This document shows, in pieces, positions 15,214-23,988 of a stretch of DNA of 35,603 nt (position 1 is its first letter; each line of letters begins with the position of its first letter). The notes beneath the pieces were generated by a model. It was not told where the DNA came from. It did not search any database and saw only the letters and a program-made list of their open reading frames with translations. The stretch comes from CAZUXY01 sp964624235 (GTDB taxonomy: Bacteria > Spirochaetota > UBA4802 > UBA5368). The stretch is taken from contig CAZUXY010000049.1 of assembly GCA_964624235.1 (NCBI GenBank), positions 1 to 35,603 on the forward strand. Reading direction: 5' to 3'. A program made the position numbers and the translations under genes.

Positions 15214-16327
15214 ACTTTCCGACTTCCAGCAGAATGAAATCCGGAAAGCCTCCGGTTTCGTACGTGACAAAATACTTCCTCTCATGGACGACAGTGTGCG
15301 CGTTCCGGTAAAGGAACTGTTTCTGGAACTCGCGGCAGGGGGATACCACGCGCTTTTACTGCCCGAAAAACACGGTGGAAGAGGAGTTGATTACCTCAGC
15401 GCCGGGCTGGTGTACGAAGAACTCAGTTACGCGTGCGTGGGCCTGATGCCGTCACTGCTTGCCGCCGTACACTGCGGGGAGTTGCTGAAGATCGCGGAAG
15501 CCGATGAACGAAGGGACCTGCTGCTTGACCTGATGGGCAGGGAGAACCGCCTCTACGGTTTCTGCCTGACCGAAGAAGACGCGGGTTCGGATATCACCTC
15601 GATAAAGAGCAGTGCCCGGAAATCCGGGGACAGTTGCGTCATAAACGGCGTCAAGACCGTGGTCATCAACTGCGGTATTGCCGATTATTATATAGTTATC
15701 GCGACCGGCGACCATGCGAAGGGAAGGGCGGGACTTAACGTCTACGTGGTCGATGCCCGTGAAAAGGGTGTGCAATGTGTGAAGGTGCATTCGGGTGTAG
15801 ACTTCCGGTACAATGAGATCGGAGCGGTAAAATTCGAGAACGCGAAAACCCTGGGGGTCATGCCCGTCGGAGGAGTGGGAAGCGGTTATTTCCTGGTAAT
15901 GGAAACCTTCGACAAGGGGAGGCCGCTGGTTGCCGCATGCTGCACGGGCGCGGCCAGAAAAGTTTTCGATATCGTAACCGCGCACGCGAAAAAACGGCAC
16001 CAGTTCGGAAAAGAACTTTTCTCCTTTCAGGGCGTTTCCTTTAAACTGGCCGATCTTGCCACCCGAATCAGCGCCTCACGGCTGCTGTACCTGGACGCGC
16101 TTTCCCGTATCGATGAAGGCGCGGCCTTTTCCATGGAGGCGTCCATGGCAAAACTTTTCGCGTCCGAGACACTGCGTGATTGTGCGTCTTTCGGTCTGGA
16201 GGTGCTCGGAAGCAGGGGTTTTTACGGGAACGATGAAGTGCACGATATTTCCCGGGCGGCGAACCTGCTCATATCAATAGACGGTTCTTCGAATGTGCAG
16301 AGGATGGTCATAGCATCACAGATCTAG
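15206..16327 (+). CDS. Acyl-CoA dehydrogenase with Asp at the catalytic-base position
   Basis: The product has 373 residues and full domain layout: N-terminal helices, the beta domain with GFCLTEEDAGSDITSIKSSA (FAD/CoA contact) and VINGVKTVVINCG, then C-terminal helices with RHQFGKELFSFQ equivalent (KRHQFGKELF). The segment aligned with the catalytic base loop YEGTSQIQR reads SIDGSSNVQR, so Asp359 replaces Glu. The preceding RD motif is SRA. FAD use and acyl-CoA oxidation are expected, but the substrate is unclear. The ATG lies in the last codons of the XRE gene after AAGGGG. No electron-transfer flavoprotein genes are nearby. Confidence 0.88.
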   Translation: MYKLSDFQQNEIRKASGFVRDKILPLMDDSVRVPVKELFLELAAGGYHALLLPEKHGGRGVDYLSAGLVYEELSYACVGLMPSLLAAVHCGELLKIAEADERRDLLLDLMGRENRLYGFCLTEEDAGSDITSIKSSARKSGDSCVINGVKTVVINCGIADYYIVIATGDHAKGRAGLNVYVVDAREKGVQCVKVHSGVDFRYNEIGAVKFENAKTLGVMPVGGVGSGYFLVMETFDKGRPLVAACCTGAARKVFDIVTAHAKKRHQFGKELFSFQGVSFKLADLATRISASRLLYLDALSRIDEGAAFSMEASMAKLFASETLRDCASFGLEVLGSRGFYGNDEVHDISRAANLLISIDGSSNVQRMVIASQI

Positions 16328-16393
16328 CCCACTGCCCGTTTTATAAATATATCATGTAGTGAGATTCAACAAAACCCCAACCGGAATAATCAC

Positions 16394-17233
16394 ATGAGCA
16401 GGTTAAAAGACACATTTTCGCCCGGACCTGTTTTGGTTGCGGTCATGGCAGGCCTTTTCATTACCGCGGCGGCAAGCGAAGCATTCATCAAAGACGCATT
16501 CGGCGCCGTACTGATGCGTACCATCGTCTCATCCCGCACCGGGGAAGAATACGCGCTTTATATCTATATCCCCGAAAACCTCAGGAACATCGAACTGCGT
16601 TACCCCGTGGTCTACCTTCTCGACGGTGACCGGCATTTCGCGGGCCTGCAGCAAAAGATCGACAGAAAGATACGTGATTTCCGCCTGCCGGCGATGATGA
16701 TCGTAGGTATAGGATACGGTCCAGGGGACGACAAGCGGCGGAGGGATTACACCCCGTCACCCGTGAAGGCATACCCGGGGTCGGGGAGGGTACAGAGCTT
16801 CTATTCTTTCCTGCGCCTGGAACTGGTGCCCTACATTGATAACAGGTTCAAGACAGTGGCCGAGCCGGGCGGACGATGTATCGCCGGTCATTCATACGGG
16901 GGAATTGCGGTGCTGTACGGCCTTTATAACCAACAGGAACTTTTCGCCGGTTTCATAGCGGTAAGCCCGGCGCTGTGGTGGGACAATGAACTTTTTTTAA
17001 GAACACGGCCTGAATTCTCCCATCTCAGATCCGGAACGCGGCTCAGGGTGCACCTGTCGTCCGGCGCGCTTGAGGCACGGCTTATGAACAGCCTTTCGAG
17101 AAGATATTATGACGTGCTCAGGGCTCATGGTCACGGGAAGCTTATAATCCGTTACACCGTGTTAAGGGGAAAGAACCATGACGATGTCGCCGGCGACGGT
17201 CTTGAAGCGGGTATACACTTCATGTTCAAATAG
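16394..17233 (+). CDS. Exported alpha/beta-hydrolase, esterase D/Fes-type
   Basis: The product has 279 residues. An N-terminal hydrophobic segment (12-30) marks export or membrane anchoring. The fold is the putative esterase family (PF00756): YIPENL...YPVVYLLDGD strand, nucleophile GHSYGG with Ser167, SPALWWDN after it, and a late RGKNHDDV with His262. The acid residue could be Glu227 in the GALEARL segment. Related enzymes hydrolyse siderophore, feruloyl or S-formylglutathione esters; the substrate cannot be told from sequence. The ribosome binding site is weak. It is followed by a convergent CapA-family gene. Confidence 0.85.
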   Translation: MSRLKDTFSPGPVLVAVMAGLFITAAASEAFIKDAFGAVLMRTIVSSRTGEEYALYIYIPENLRNIELRYPVVYLLDGDRHFAGLQQKIDRKIRDFRLPAMMIVGIGYGPGDDKRRRDYTPSPVKAYPGSGRVQSFYSFLRLELVPYIDNRFKTVAEPGGRCIAGHSYGGIAVLYGLYNQQELFAGFIAVSPALWWDNELFLRTRPEFSHLRSGTRLRVHLSSGALEARLMNSLSRRYYDVLRAHGHGKLIIRYTVLRGKNHDDVAGDGLEAGIHFMFK

Positions 17234-17256
17234 GGGACCGGATTTTCAGAGACGGC

Positions 17257-18693
17257 TTACGGTCGCCGAAAAACATCGCCCAGGCTGTGACGGAAAACGT
17301 AATCGAATATCTCTCTTGCCCCGGACCCGCAAACGGGCCTGGGCTGACAGTGCTCATGAATCAGGTAGGGGATGAGTTCGGTCTGAATGTGCCTGCCGTG
17401 GTAAAAATGGTGACGCGCGATCAGACCCCTGCGGTGGTTGACGGTCTGCATCTGGTCGAAGAGAAAATTTCCCAGACCGTACGAGATGAATTTTCCGCGG
17501 TAAAACTCCAGCCCCATGGCCCGGTGCGCCGAGGATGAAACGATTATATGCGCGCCGGCGTCCGCCGCGCGTTGAAACAGCAACCGCTGGCGGTGCCACG
17601 GCGCCGGATCGTTCTCGTTGGCGCACTGGATCGACACCAGGACGATGTCGGCCTGTGCCGATGCCTCCCGTATCTTTTGCATCAGCAGTTTATCGTTCAG
17701 CCGGGCGGCGCCGGGACCGTTCTCCAGGGCCCATGCAGTCGGGGGGCCGGTTTCGTTGAAACCGACGAAGGCGAAACGAACACCCCTGATCCGAACGTAC
17801 CGTACCATCAGGGCATCCGCGAGATCCCTCCCGCCCCCGAAGTAGACCATTCCCGCACGGTGTATCATCTCCATGGTGCGCAGGTTATGGACCCTGCCGA
17901 AGTCGTTGTTGTGGTTGCCGGTCAGTTCTATGACGTCGAAGCCGGACCTTTCCAGTATGCCGAAGAAGCGCAGCGGGGCGCAGAACACCATTCGGTCGCG
18001 CAGGGGATACGTGCACGGGTCGAGAAAAGATACTTCGTTGGAGGTCACGGCCAGGTCGGCGCGGGAGGTGATGCCGCGGGTATGGCGTATGGGGTAGTCG
18101 GGATCGCGGCTCCGGTCTACGGCCGGTATAAATGCACGGGTCATCGCCGTTACTCCCGTCTGGACCATATGCAGATACCTGTCCCGTTTCCACGGTTCGG
18201 CGCCGGGCAGACTGAACGGGTAATCTCCGGGCGGATCCAGGTTGTAGTCTTCCCTGACTATGCCCCATGGATATGCGCCATCGATCGGGAGCGCTTTGTA
18301 GCAGGGGGAAAGTCCCCGCAGATCGCTGAAGATAAGGGCGTTTCTTGCGGAGGGGAGAGCGTTGTCGCCGCGTATGTCCACCTTGCGGCAGCGGACGCCT
18401 GGATGCGCGGCGGTGAACTCTTTGTAGATACCGGCGTCGCAGTACAACACGGGGATCGGTGAAGTGCCCCCGTGCCCACGCAGAGCGACGGCCCTGCCGG
18501 CGAGCAGTTCGCCCAGCATGCGACCGTTAATATCAGTGAGAGGCGAGCTGTAATGCACCTGGATGAAGAGGGGGCCGTTGCCGCCGCAGCAGGGAAGGAC
18601 ACCGGACAGGATATATGCGGCAATAGTCAGGAGAACAGTTTTGACCGGGAAGGAGTGCCTGTTCCTGTAATGGGCGTTGGTACCGTTCTGCAT
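17257..18693 (-). CDS. CapA-family (PGA_cap) metallophosphatase-like protein, paralogue 1
   Basis: The product has 478 residues. The N-terminus has a hydrophobic segment (17-34) ending in PCCGG, so it is exported or lipidated, though the lipobox is imperfect. The CapA/PgsA core starts near residue 200: ITSRADLAVTSNEVSFLD, DVIELTGNHNNDFG (the conserved NHNND), GGGRDLADA, VSIQCANENDP and SSSAHRAMGLEFYRGKFISYGLGNFLFDQ. The core resembles calcineurin-type phosphoesterases and takes part in poly-gamma-glutamate or capsule export in other bacteria. The N-terminal 180 residues are an extra domain with no clear match. GAGG precedes the start, 19 bases after the upstream paralogue's stop. No capB or capC is seen. 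Confidence 0.85.
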   Translation of the reverse strand: MQNGTNAHYRNRHSFPVKTVLLTIAAYILSGVLPCCGGNGPLFIQVHYSSPLTDINGRMLGELLAGRAVALRGHGGTSPIPVLYCDAGIYKEFTAAHPGVRCRKVDIRGDNALPSARNALIFSDLRGLSPCYKALPIDGAYPWGIVREDYNLDPPGDYPFSLPGAEPWKRDRYLHMVQTGVTAMTRAFIPAVDRSRDPDYPIRHTRGITSRADLAVTSNEVSFLDPCTYPLRDRMVFCAPLRFFGILERSGFDVIELTGNHNNDFGRVHNLRTMEMIHRAGMVYFGGGRDLADALMVRYVRIRGVRFAFVGFNETGPPTAWALENGPGAARLNDKLLMQKIREASAQADIVLVSIQCANENDPAPWHRQRLLFQRAADAGAHIIVSSSAHRAMGLEFYRGKFISYGLGNFLFDQMQTVNHRRGLIARHHFYHGRHIQTELIPYLIHEHCQPRPVCGSGAREIFDYVFRHSLGDVFRRP

Positions 18694-18712
18694 CGTGACC
18701 TCAAGTTTCCTG

Positions 18713-19933
18713 TTACCGGTCGTCGGCGAAAACGATGTTTTCGGGCATTATATCCCTGAACAGGATCCATTTTATTAAAATGCTCTTTGCGTTAAGTTCT
18801 TTCAGCCGTTTCTCTGTCACTGCACGGTCCGTATCAGTCCCTGCGGCAAGAATTTCCCTGAGCATCCTCTTTTCGGTTCTGATACTGATCGGCCTGATGT
18901 CCCTCTGGAATGCGCCGGTCCTGACTGTTTCGTTGCGGGTGCGAATGGGGATTACGGTAATGCGTCTGGACAGTCGGTCCCCCTTCTTTTTAAGCATAAC
19001 CCGCACGATGACGGAATCCCGTACGCTCAGAGGTACGGTGTGTTTCGTTAAAGGGAACGTGCTGCTCTGGTTCGAGATGAAATTGCCCAGACTGTAGAAA
19101 ATGTAACCCGTACGCCCGTCTCTGGCCTGGTAGCTTTCGGCTTTCTGCAGTATGTGGGGATGATGGCCGATGACCAGGTCTGCGCCCCGTTCGATGAGGT
19201 CCCTGAAGAGCCTTTCATCCCGGGGTCGGGGTGACATGCCGTATTCCTCGCCACTGTGCACCGTTACCGTCAGGAAATCACATGCATTCCGGACAGCGGC
19301 GATATCTTCGAATACCTTGTCCGTCTTATTGAGGTTATTGACATATACCATGTCGTTTTCCCGTGGGAAGGCCCGATTGATCACGCTGCTGTACGCCAGA
19401 AAACCGGCCTTTATTCCTTTTTTTTCTATTATGATCCCGGCCCGTGCGGATTTTTCGGTGATACCGGAACCGATTGAATCCAGTCCGTAACGGGCAAGGT
19501 GACCGAGGGTTTCTTTCAACCCCTCCTTGCCCTGGTCCAGTATGTGGTTGTTGGCGGTGGTCACCATGGTGAATCCCGCCTTTTTCAGAGACGGCAGGAT
19601 TTCAGGATAACAGTTGAACACCCAGGGCTTGCTGGTATAAGGGGGACTCACCGGGAACTCCATGTTTCCCTGTACGATGTCGGAAACCGCCAGTTCTTCC
19701 CTTATCTTTTCGAAAAGATAATCGAATCCGCGGTTGTTCAGTGAAATACCCTTCCCATCGGCCAGATTGTTCCTCAGTGCGCAGTTTTTTACCGGTATGT
19801 GCATTATGATATCGCCGGTAAAAGAGATGCTGAGTTCTCTGTCCCCCATGCATCCGGAGAGGGCTATGGAAACGATGATACAGGCCGCGGTACGCTGGAG
19901 ATATTTTTGATAATATACGCGCATAAGGTTCAT
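18713..19933 (-). CDS. CapA-family (PGA_cap) lipoprotein, paralogue 2
   Basis: The product has 406 residues from the ATG at 19933; 63 codons of open frame upstream lack protein-like features. Residues 10-28 are a lipoprotein signal with lipobox L-S-G-C. The PGA_cap core begins at once: ISFTGDIIMH, SDIVQGNMEFPV, FTMVTTANNHILDQG, LDSIGSG, TVTVHSGEEYGMSP and DLVIGHHPHILQKAE, then YSLGNFIS. All metal-ligand-type motifs (GD, NNH, HSG, GHHPH) are present. It is the first gene of the tandem pair and is located in the periplasm. The two paralogues share the core but not the N- or C-terminal parts. The ribosome binding site is weak. Confidence 0.88.
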   Translation of the reverse strand: MNLMRVYYQKYLQRTAACIIVSIALSGCMGDRELSISFTGDIIMHIPVKNCALRNNLADGKGISLNNRGFDYLFEKIREELAVSDIVQGNMEFPVSPPYTSKPWVFNCYPEILPSLKKAGFTMVTTANNHILDQGKEGLKETLGHLARYGLDSIGSGITEKSARAGIIIEKKGIKAGFLAYSSVINRAFPRENDMVYVNNLNKTDKVFEDIAAVRNACDFLTVTVHSGEEYGMSPRPRDERLFRDLIERGADLVIGHHPHILQKAESYQARDGRTGYIFYSLGNFISNQSSTFPLTKHTVPLSVRDSVIVRVMLKKKGDRLSRRITVIPIRTRNETVRTGAFQRDIRPISIRTEKRMLREILAAGTDTDRAVTEKRLKELNAKSILIKWILFRDIMPENIVFADDR

Positions 19934-20335
19934 TTTCGCTTCAGGTTGCAATATCACGCTGCATCCAGTCCCGGATTCATCGAAACCACGCAGTTGACAG
20001 GGTGTACTGCCCTTAACAGGGCTGATCCCGTGGAATCCCCTTTGAACAAGCGCATGGGCGGTGTCGAAGAACACAGGGCCGCCATCGAATTCAGAGATTA
20101 AAAAATCAGTCGGGTAAGTCAAATTAAATATTCAGGTTGCCGGTGAAGTCCGCGATTCCGGTCGGGAGGCCGATTTTAACCGGTTTGCGCCAGGTCGCAA
20201 CCGAACGTGCCGAAAAAGGAACGCGGAACCCTGTCATGGTGCGCCGAAACCGCGTGATATTTACTTGACAATACGATACCCTGGAATAAAATGAACAAAT
20301 AAATAAAATATTCATTTGTTCATTGATCGGACGGC
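19934..20335. other. 402-base divergent gap
   Basis: No gene is supported here. The right end holds the TetR promoter and operator (20265-20324). The left part should contain the promoter for the CapA pair, but I see no convincing hexamers. Confidence 0.5.
20265..20324 (+). promoter_or_regulatory. TetR promoter overlapped by a 15-bp inverted repeat
   Basis: TTGACA (20265-20270) and TAAAAT (20287-20292) are spaced 16 bases. The inverted repeat AATGAACAAATAAAT (20290-20304) and ATTCATTTGTTCATT (20310-20324) matches at 14 of 15 positions, with a 5-base centre, and covers the -10 and transcription start. This size and place fit TetR autorepression of the operon starting at 20336. Confidence 0.75.
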
Positions 20336-20920
20336 ATGAAAAAAAAGGAAAAAACCGAGGCTATATTCCGTGCGGCACTGAAGGTTTTTGCCGAGTACGG
20401 TTACCGTAAAGCGACCGTCGAAGACATCGCGCGTGAACTGGGGATGACCAAGGGCAACCTCTACCTGTACGTGAAGGACAAAGAGGACCTCTACCACAAA
20501 ACCGTGGCCCATGCCCTCACTGCCTGGCAGCGACGTGTTGCCGATGCCATCAGCCGGGAGGAGGATCCCCGTGACAGATTCCTGGTAATGTGCACCAAGG
20601 CCATTGAGTACCTGTGGCAGGACCTTGACCTGCAGAAGGTGCTGGCACGGGACCCGGAGATCTTTCCCATGTTCCCGGGTAAGGATCCCTACGCCGTCAT
20701 CAACCGGAATTCAGTCAATATGATCAAATCCATCCTGGTCAAGGGGGCGGAGGAAGGGCTGTTCCATGCAACCGATCTTTCCGTGATCCCCCAGGTGATC
20801 TTTTCCATTTACAAGATGTTCATTATCCGCAGTTACATCGCCGCCGACAGAAAATCCGTAAAAAAGATGTTCAGCGAAACCCTGAAGCTTATGACCGAGG
20901 GGCTGTTTATCACTACCTGA
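20336..20920 (+). CDS. TetR-family transcriptional regulator
   Basis: The product has 194 residues. The N-terminal HTH (about 4-50) reads TEAIFRAALKVFAEYGYRKATVEDIARELGMTKGNLYLYVKDKEDLYHKTV, a textbook TetR domain. The C-terminal helical ligand domain is like those in lipid or fatty-acid responsive TetRs but not diagnostic. It is the first gene of an operon with an SCP2-like protein and an M24-peptidase-like protein. A lipidic or acyl-CoA inducer is plausible from the SCP2 neighbour. The ATG is 12 bases after the operator, with a weak ribosome binding site. Confidence 0.92.
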   Translation: MKKKEKTEAIFRAALKVFAEYGYRKATVEDIARELGMTKGNLYLYVKDKEDLYHKTVAHALTAWQRRVADAISREEDPRDRFLVMCTKAIEYLWQDLDLQKVLARDPEIFPMFPGKDPYAVINRNSVNMIKSILVKGAEEGLFHATDLSVIPQVIFSIYKMFIIRSYIAADRKSVKKMFSETLKLMTEGLFITT

Positions 20921-20974
20921 GGGTGAGAAGCCCGAGGGGAACATATACTATTATTACAGAACCGGAGGATAGCC

Positions 20975-21379
20975 ATGTCGGAAAAACTGAAATATCTCAG
21001 CCGGGAATGGAGGGATGAAGCGGAAAAACGGCTCACATCCGAACTTTCGCCCGAGAAGATGAATTTCATCAGCTCGTCCATGTCGAACATCTACCTCAAC
21101 TGTCCCGACGGGAAAACACGTTACCTCTTTTTCAAACTGGAAAAGGGAAAACTGTCTGAAGTGCTGGTGGGCGAGGGAGAGCCCCCTCAGGCGGAGTTCC
21201 GCATTACCGGGAACTACGAAGTGTTCGCAAAGATTACCCGGGCCGAACTGGGCGCACAGAAGGCCCTGATGACCGGGAAACTGAAACTGAAAGGGAACAT
21301 GGTGAAGGCGCTTAAACTGGCGTCGGTCGCCGACCGCTTGAACAAGGTGCTTTCCACCATACCGGCAGACTACGAGTGA
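20975..21379 (+). CDS. SCP2-like sterol/lipid-binding domain protein
   Basis: The product has 134 residues. An N-terminal helix (REWRDEAEKRLTSELSPEKM) is followed by the SCP2 pattern: NIYLNCPDGKTRYLFFKLEKGKLSEVLVGEG, AEFRITGNYEVFAKI, then ELGAQKALMTGKLKLKGNMVKALKL, with the characteristic G-KLKLKG-M helix-entry motif. The domain binds acyl-CoA, fatty acids or similar in the cytoplasm. It follows the TetR gene by 54 bases and precedes the M24 gene by 12, so one operon. GGAGG precedes the ATG. Confidence 0.85.
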   Translation: MSEKLKYLSREWRDEAEKRLTSELSPEKMNFISSSMSNIYLNCPDGKTRYLFFKLEKGKLSEVLVGEGEPPQAEFRITGNYEVFAKITRAELGAQKALMTGKLKLKGNMVKALKLASVADRLNKVLSTIPADYE

Positions 21380-21391
21380 AAGGAGACCGTT

Positions 21392-22609
21392 ATGACCGCC
21401 AAGAACGATCAGTATTTTATTGACTTTCCGTCCCGTATCAAGAGCATCCAGGACGCGATGCAAAAGGATAAAATCGACGTGTATCTCGGGTCCAGGCTCC
21501 GCACCCTCTCATGGACGCTGGACGCTTTCTGCCCCTGGAGGAGTTATGTGGTGATCCCTCCCGAGGGGATGCCCACGGCTTTCACCTTCGTCATAGACGC
21601 GGCGAGGATCGCGGACGATTCGTGGCTCGATGAAGATCATGTAATGGGCTTTGCCCCCATGGGAGGGCAGGACCAGATTGAACTGATTTCAGACTTCATC
21701 AAGGACCGTCTGCCGGGCGGCAGGGGAAGGGTGGGGATAGAGAGCGGCATGTCGAATTACCTGCCAGAAGGATGGCTTACACACTATGAGTACGACCGAT
21801 TCAAGGATGCCCTGGGCGGCTGTGAGATGGTGAATGCTCATACCATAGTGGACCGCCTCTCGCTGATCAAGGACCGGGGGACAATCAACCGTTTCCGGGA
21901 AGCGTCGCGCATTGTCGATGAGGGCCACAAGGCGGTCTTTGCCGCCATTAAAGACGGCGGATGGAAGGGCATGACCGAAACCGAAATAGGGGGCCTGGCC
22001 GCATACGCCATGCGCAAGGCGGGCAGCGAATGGGAATGGTCTTTTACGGGAGGCAACGAGATAGCCAGCGGTTACCGGACCGGTCTCGCCGGAGGGGCCT
22101 GCACACCCGCTTCGAGGCGCGCGCTTAAAGCCGGCGAACCGCTCATGGTCGATATCCATGCCATGTTCAAACTTGCCCTGGGCGACCACTCGCATAATTA
22201 TCTGATAGGCCCGGCGACCGACCGTCAATGGTGGCATGCGAATAATTTTGTCGATATCGTAAAGCTGACCCTTAAAACCTACAGGGCCGGGATTACACCT
22301 TCAGCGCTCGCCGAAGAAATGATCGGTTTTGCGATCGAGAGAGGTTTCGCGGACTTTATGGTTCCCGGTTTTGAACACGGCATCGGCATGCTGGGGGATG
22401 AATGGCGCATAGGGCTGAACGATGGGCCTTTCCCCTACTGGACCAATCCCGATCATGTGTACTGTGAGAACGAGGTGCTCATATGCGCGATGCAGTATGC
22501 CTGCCCCGAGGAAGACATCGGATTCAGATATGAGAACCCTATCGTGATCATGAAAGACGGATGCGAGGAGCTTTCAAAATACAATCTCGGGATCGAGGAG
22601 ATAAAGTAA
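21392..22609 (+). CDS. M24 (Xaa-Pro peptidase/creatinase-fold) family protein
   Basis: The product has 405 residues: creatinase-type N-domain (1-150) and pita-bread C-domain (160-400). Metal ligand positions visible are Asp254 (MVDIHA), Asp265 (LGDHSHN), His329 (FEHGIGM) and Glu381 (RYENP). The position usually filled by Glu in the TIEPG-like strand reads Ala366 in EVLICAMQYA, so one ligand is missing. The enzyme may still bind one metal or have a non-peptidase role, as in creatinase. Substrate unknown. It ends the TetR operon and is followed by a strong terminator. AAAGGAG precedes the ATG. Confidence 0.8.
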   Translation: MTAKNDQYFIDFPSRIKSIQDAMQKDKIDVYLGSRLRTLSWTLDAFCPWRSYVVIPPEGMPTAFTFVIDAARIADDSWLDEDHVMGFAPMGGQDQIELISDFIKDRLPGGRGRVGIESGMSNYLPEGWLTHYEYDRFKDALGGCEMVNAHTIVDRLSLIKDRGTINRFREASRIVDEGHKAVFAAIKDGGWKGMTETEIGGLAAYAMRKAGSEWEWSFTGGNEIASGYRTGLAGGACTPASRRALKAGEPLMVDIHAMFKLALGDHSHNYLIGPATDRQWWHANNFVDIVKLTLKTYRAGITPSALAEEMIGFAIERGFADFMVPGFEHGIGMLGDEWRIGLNDGPFPYWTNPDHVYCENEVLICAMQYACPEEDIGFRYENPIVIMKDGCEELSKYNLGIEEIK

Positions 22610-22620
22610 TTGCGGGATAT

Positions 22621-22663
22621 ACGAAAGAAGGCGCGGTTCATTTGACGCGCCTTTCGTTTTTTT
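22621..22663 (+). terminator. Rho-independent terminator of the TetR operon
   Basis: The stem is ACGAAAGAAGGCGCG with CGCGCCTTTCGT (a short bulge in the left arm), with a loop of about 10 bases and then a run of seven T residues. It lies 11 bases after the M24 stop and directly next to the stop of the convergent GGDEF gene. Confidence 0.85.
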
Positions 22664-23670
22664 CAAGTTTTGTTTACGTCCTTGCTCTGGTACATGTCCT
22701 TGTCCGCCCTGTGTATTATTTTGCTCAGGTTGTTCATGGGGCCCCATGCGATACCATAAGAAAACTTCACCCTGATATTCTTACCCGAGGTAAAGGTGCA
22801 TATTTTTTGCATGTCATCCCTGACTCTGGCCGCCGTTTTTTCCAGGTTGTCCTCGTACTGGTCATGGATAAGCACCAGAAACTCGTCACCCCCTATGCGG
22901 AATATGCGGTCTTCCCCGCGGAAAGACGTCCGCAACAGTGACGCTGTCTTTTTCAGGACCATGTCGCCGTCACGGTGGCTGCATGTGTCGTTTATGGCTT
23001 TGAAATCATCGATGTCCACCATCACGGCCACCACATACGATCCCCTGTCCTGCTGCCTGCGGTGCATGTCACCGCCCTTTTCCGCGTCGGATATGATCTC
23101 GTTTAAGCGCGCCCTGTTGTTCACCCCTGTAAGAGGATCGGTTTTGCCGATGTGGAGCGCTCTTTCATGAAGCGCCGAATTCTCGAATGCGATACCCGCG
23201 AAATCGGCTATGGTTTGAAAAATAAGGTGTTCCATTTCGGTGAATACCCCTCCGGAACTCCTGTTGATCAGCTCCATTACCCCGTATACCGTTTCCTGGA
23301 AGGTGATGGGCACCGCCATGACTGAACGGGTTGCAAAACCTGTAACCCGGTCCACCTTGTCGGAAAACCTTTTGTCCCGGCTTGTATCAGGCACGAATAT
23401 CGATTTCCCCGTTGACGCCACTATCCCGGCGATACCTTCCCCGGGGCTTAATCGGATATTCTGTACCGCTTTTGCGTCTATCCCCTGCGCGATGACGAAA
23501 AATAGTTCGTTGGAGACGGGATCCAGCCGCATCAGACTCCAGTTCTCGGCATCGAAGAAAATCCTTACCTCTTCCATGATACCGTCGAGTATTTTGTGGA
23601 TGTCCAGCGAAGATGTGATGATCTTGCCGATGTTGGAGAAAAGGGTGTGCATCTCCATGGTGTCGTTCAT
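22663..23670 (-). CDS. GAF-GGDEF diguanylate cyclase
   Basis: The product has 335 residues. The GAF domain (about 10-165) includes LSPGEGIAGIVASTGKSIFVPD and RSVMAVPITFQETVYGVMEL. The GGDEF domain (175-332) has DPLTGVNNRARLNE, metal Asp in VDIDDFKAIND, the catalytic RIGGDEF (active site 260-264) and the inhibitory I-site RGED (251-254) five residues ahead. It is therefore expected to make cyclic di-GMP from two GTP, with product inhibition, tuned by a ligand on the GAF domain. No PilZ or EAL protein is nearby. AAGG precedes the ATG at 23670. Confidence 0.93.
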   Translation of the reverse strand: MNDTMEMHTLFSNIGKIITSSLDIHKILDGIMEEVRIFFDAENWSLMRLDPVSNELFFVIAQGIDAKAVQNIRLSPGEGIAGIVASTGKSIFVPDTSRDKRFSDKVDRVTGFATRSVMAVPITFQETVYGVMELINRSSGGVFTEMEHLIFQTIADFAGIAFENSALHERALHIGKTDPLTGVNNRARLNEIISDAEKGGDMHRRQQDRGSYVVAVMVDIDDFKAINDTCSHRDGDMVLKKTASLLRTSFRGEDRIFRIGGDEFLVLIHDQYEDNLEKTAARVRDDMQKICTFTSGKNIRVKFSYGIAWGPMNNLSKIIHRADKDMYQSKDVNKT

Positions 23671-23988
23671 TTCATACCTTATTTAAGTTTCGTGTTTCCC
23701 CTTTCGGTCATGCCACGGTGGTCGGCGAATCGGGTTTTTTCAACTATAAATTATCATTATACCGGGTGCAATAACCGGAAAACCATCATTATTATAATCG
23801 GCAGAATTGCAGAAAATCATCAGAAGCGTGCGGAAGGGCATAAAAATGATGGAGGTAAAATTGAAATTTTCATGAAGAGGCCGCGGGGAACTGCCGATAA
23901 TATCATCAAGGGTAATAAGGGCGTTGAATAGTGCCGTATTTTTTTGAGACATAATCAGGTTGATTTCCAGGTAACGAGGTAAACGGTT
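23671..23988. other. 318-base divergent gap
   Basis: It is A+T-rich and encodes no supported gene. It must carry the promoters of the GGDEF gene (minus) and the TPR gene (plus). No clear -35/-10 pair stood out. Confidence 0.4.

Noticed and set aside
17548..18462. Plus-strand open frame of 304 codons
   Set aside because: Lies opposite the CapA paralogue 1, which has clear family motifs; the plus frame has none.
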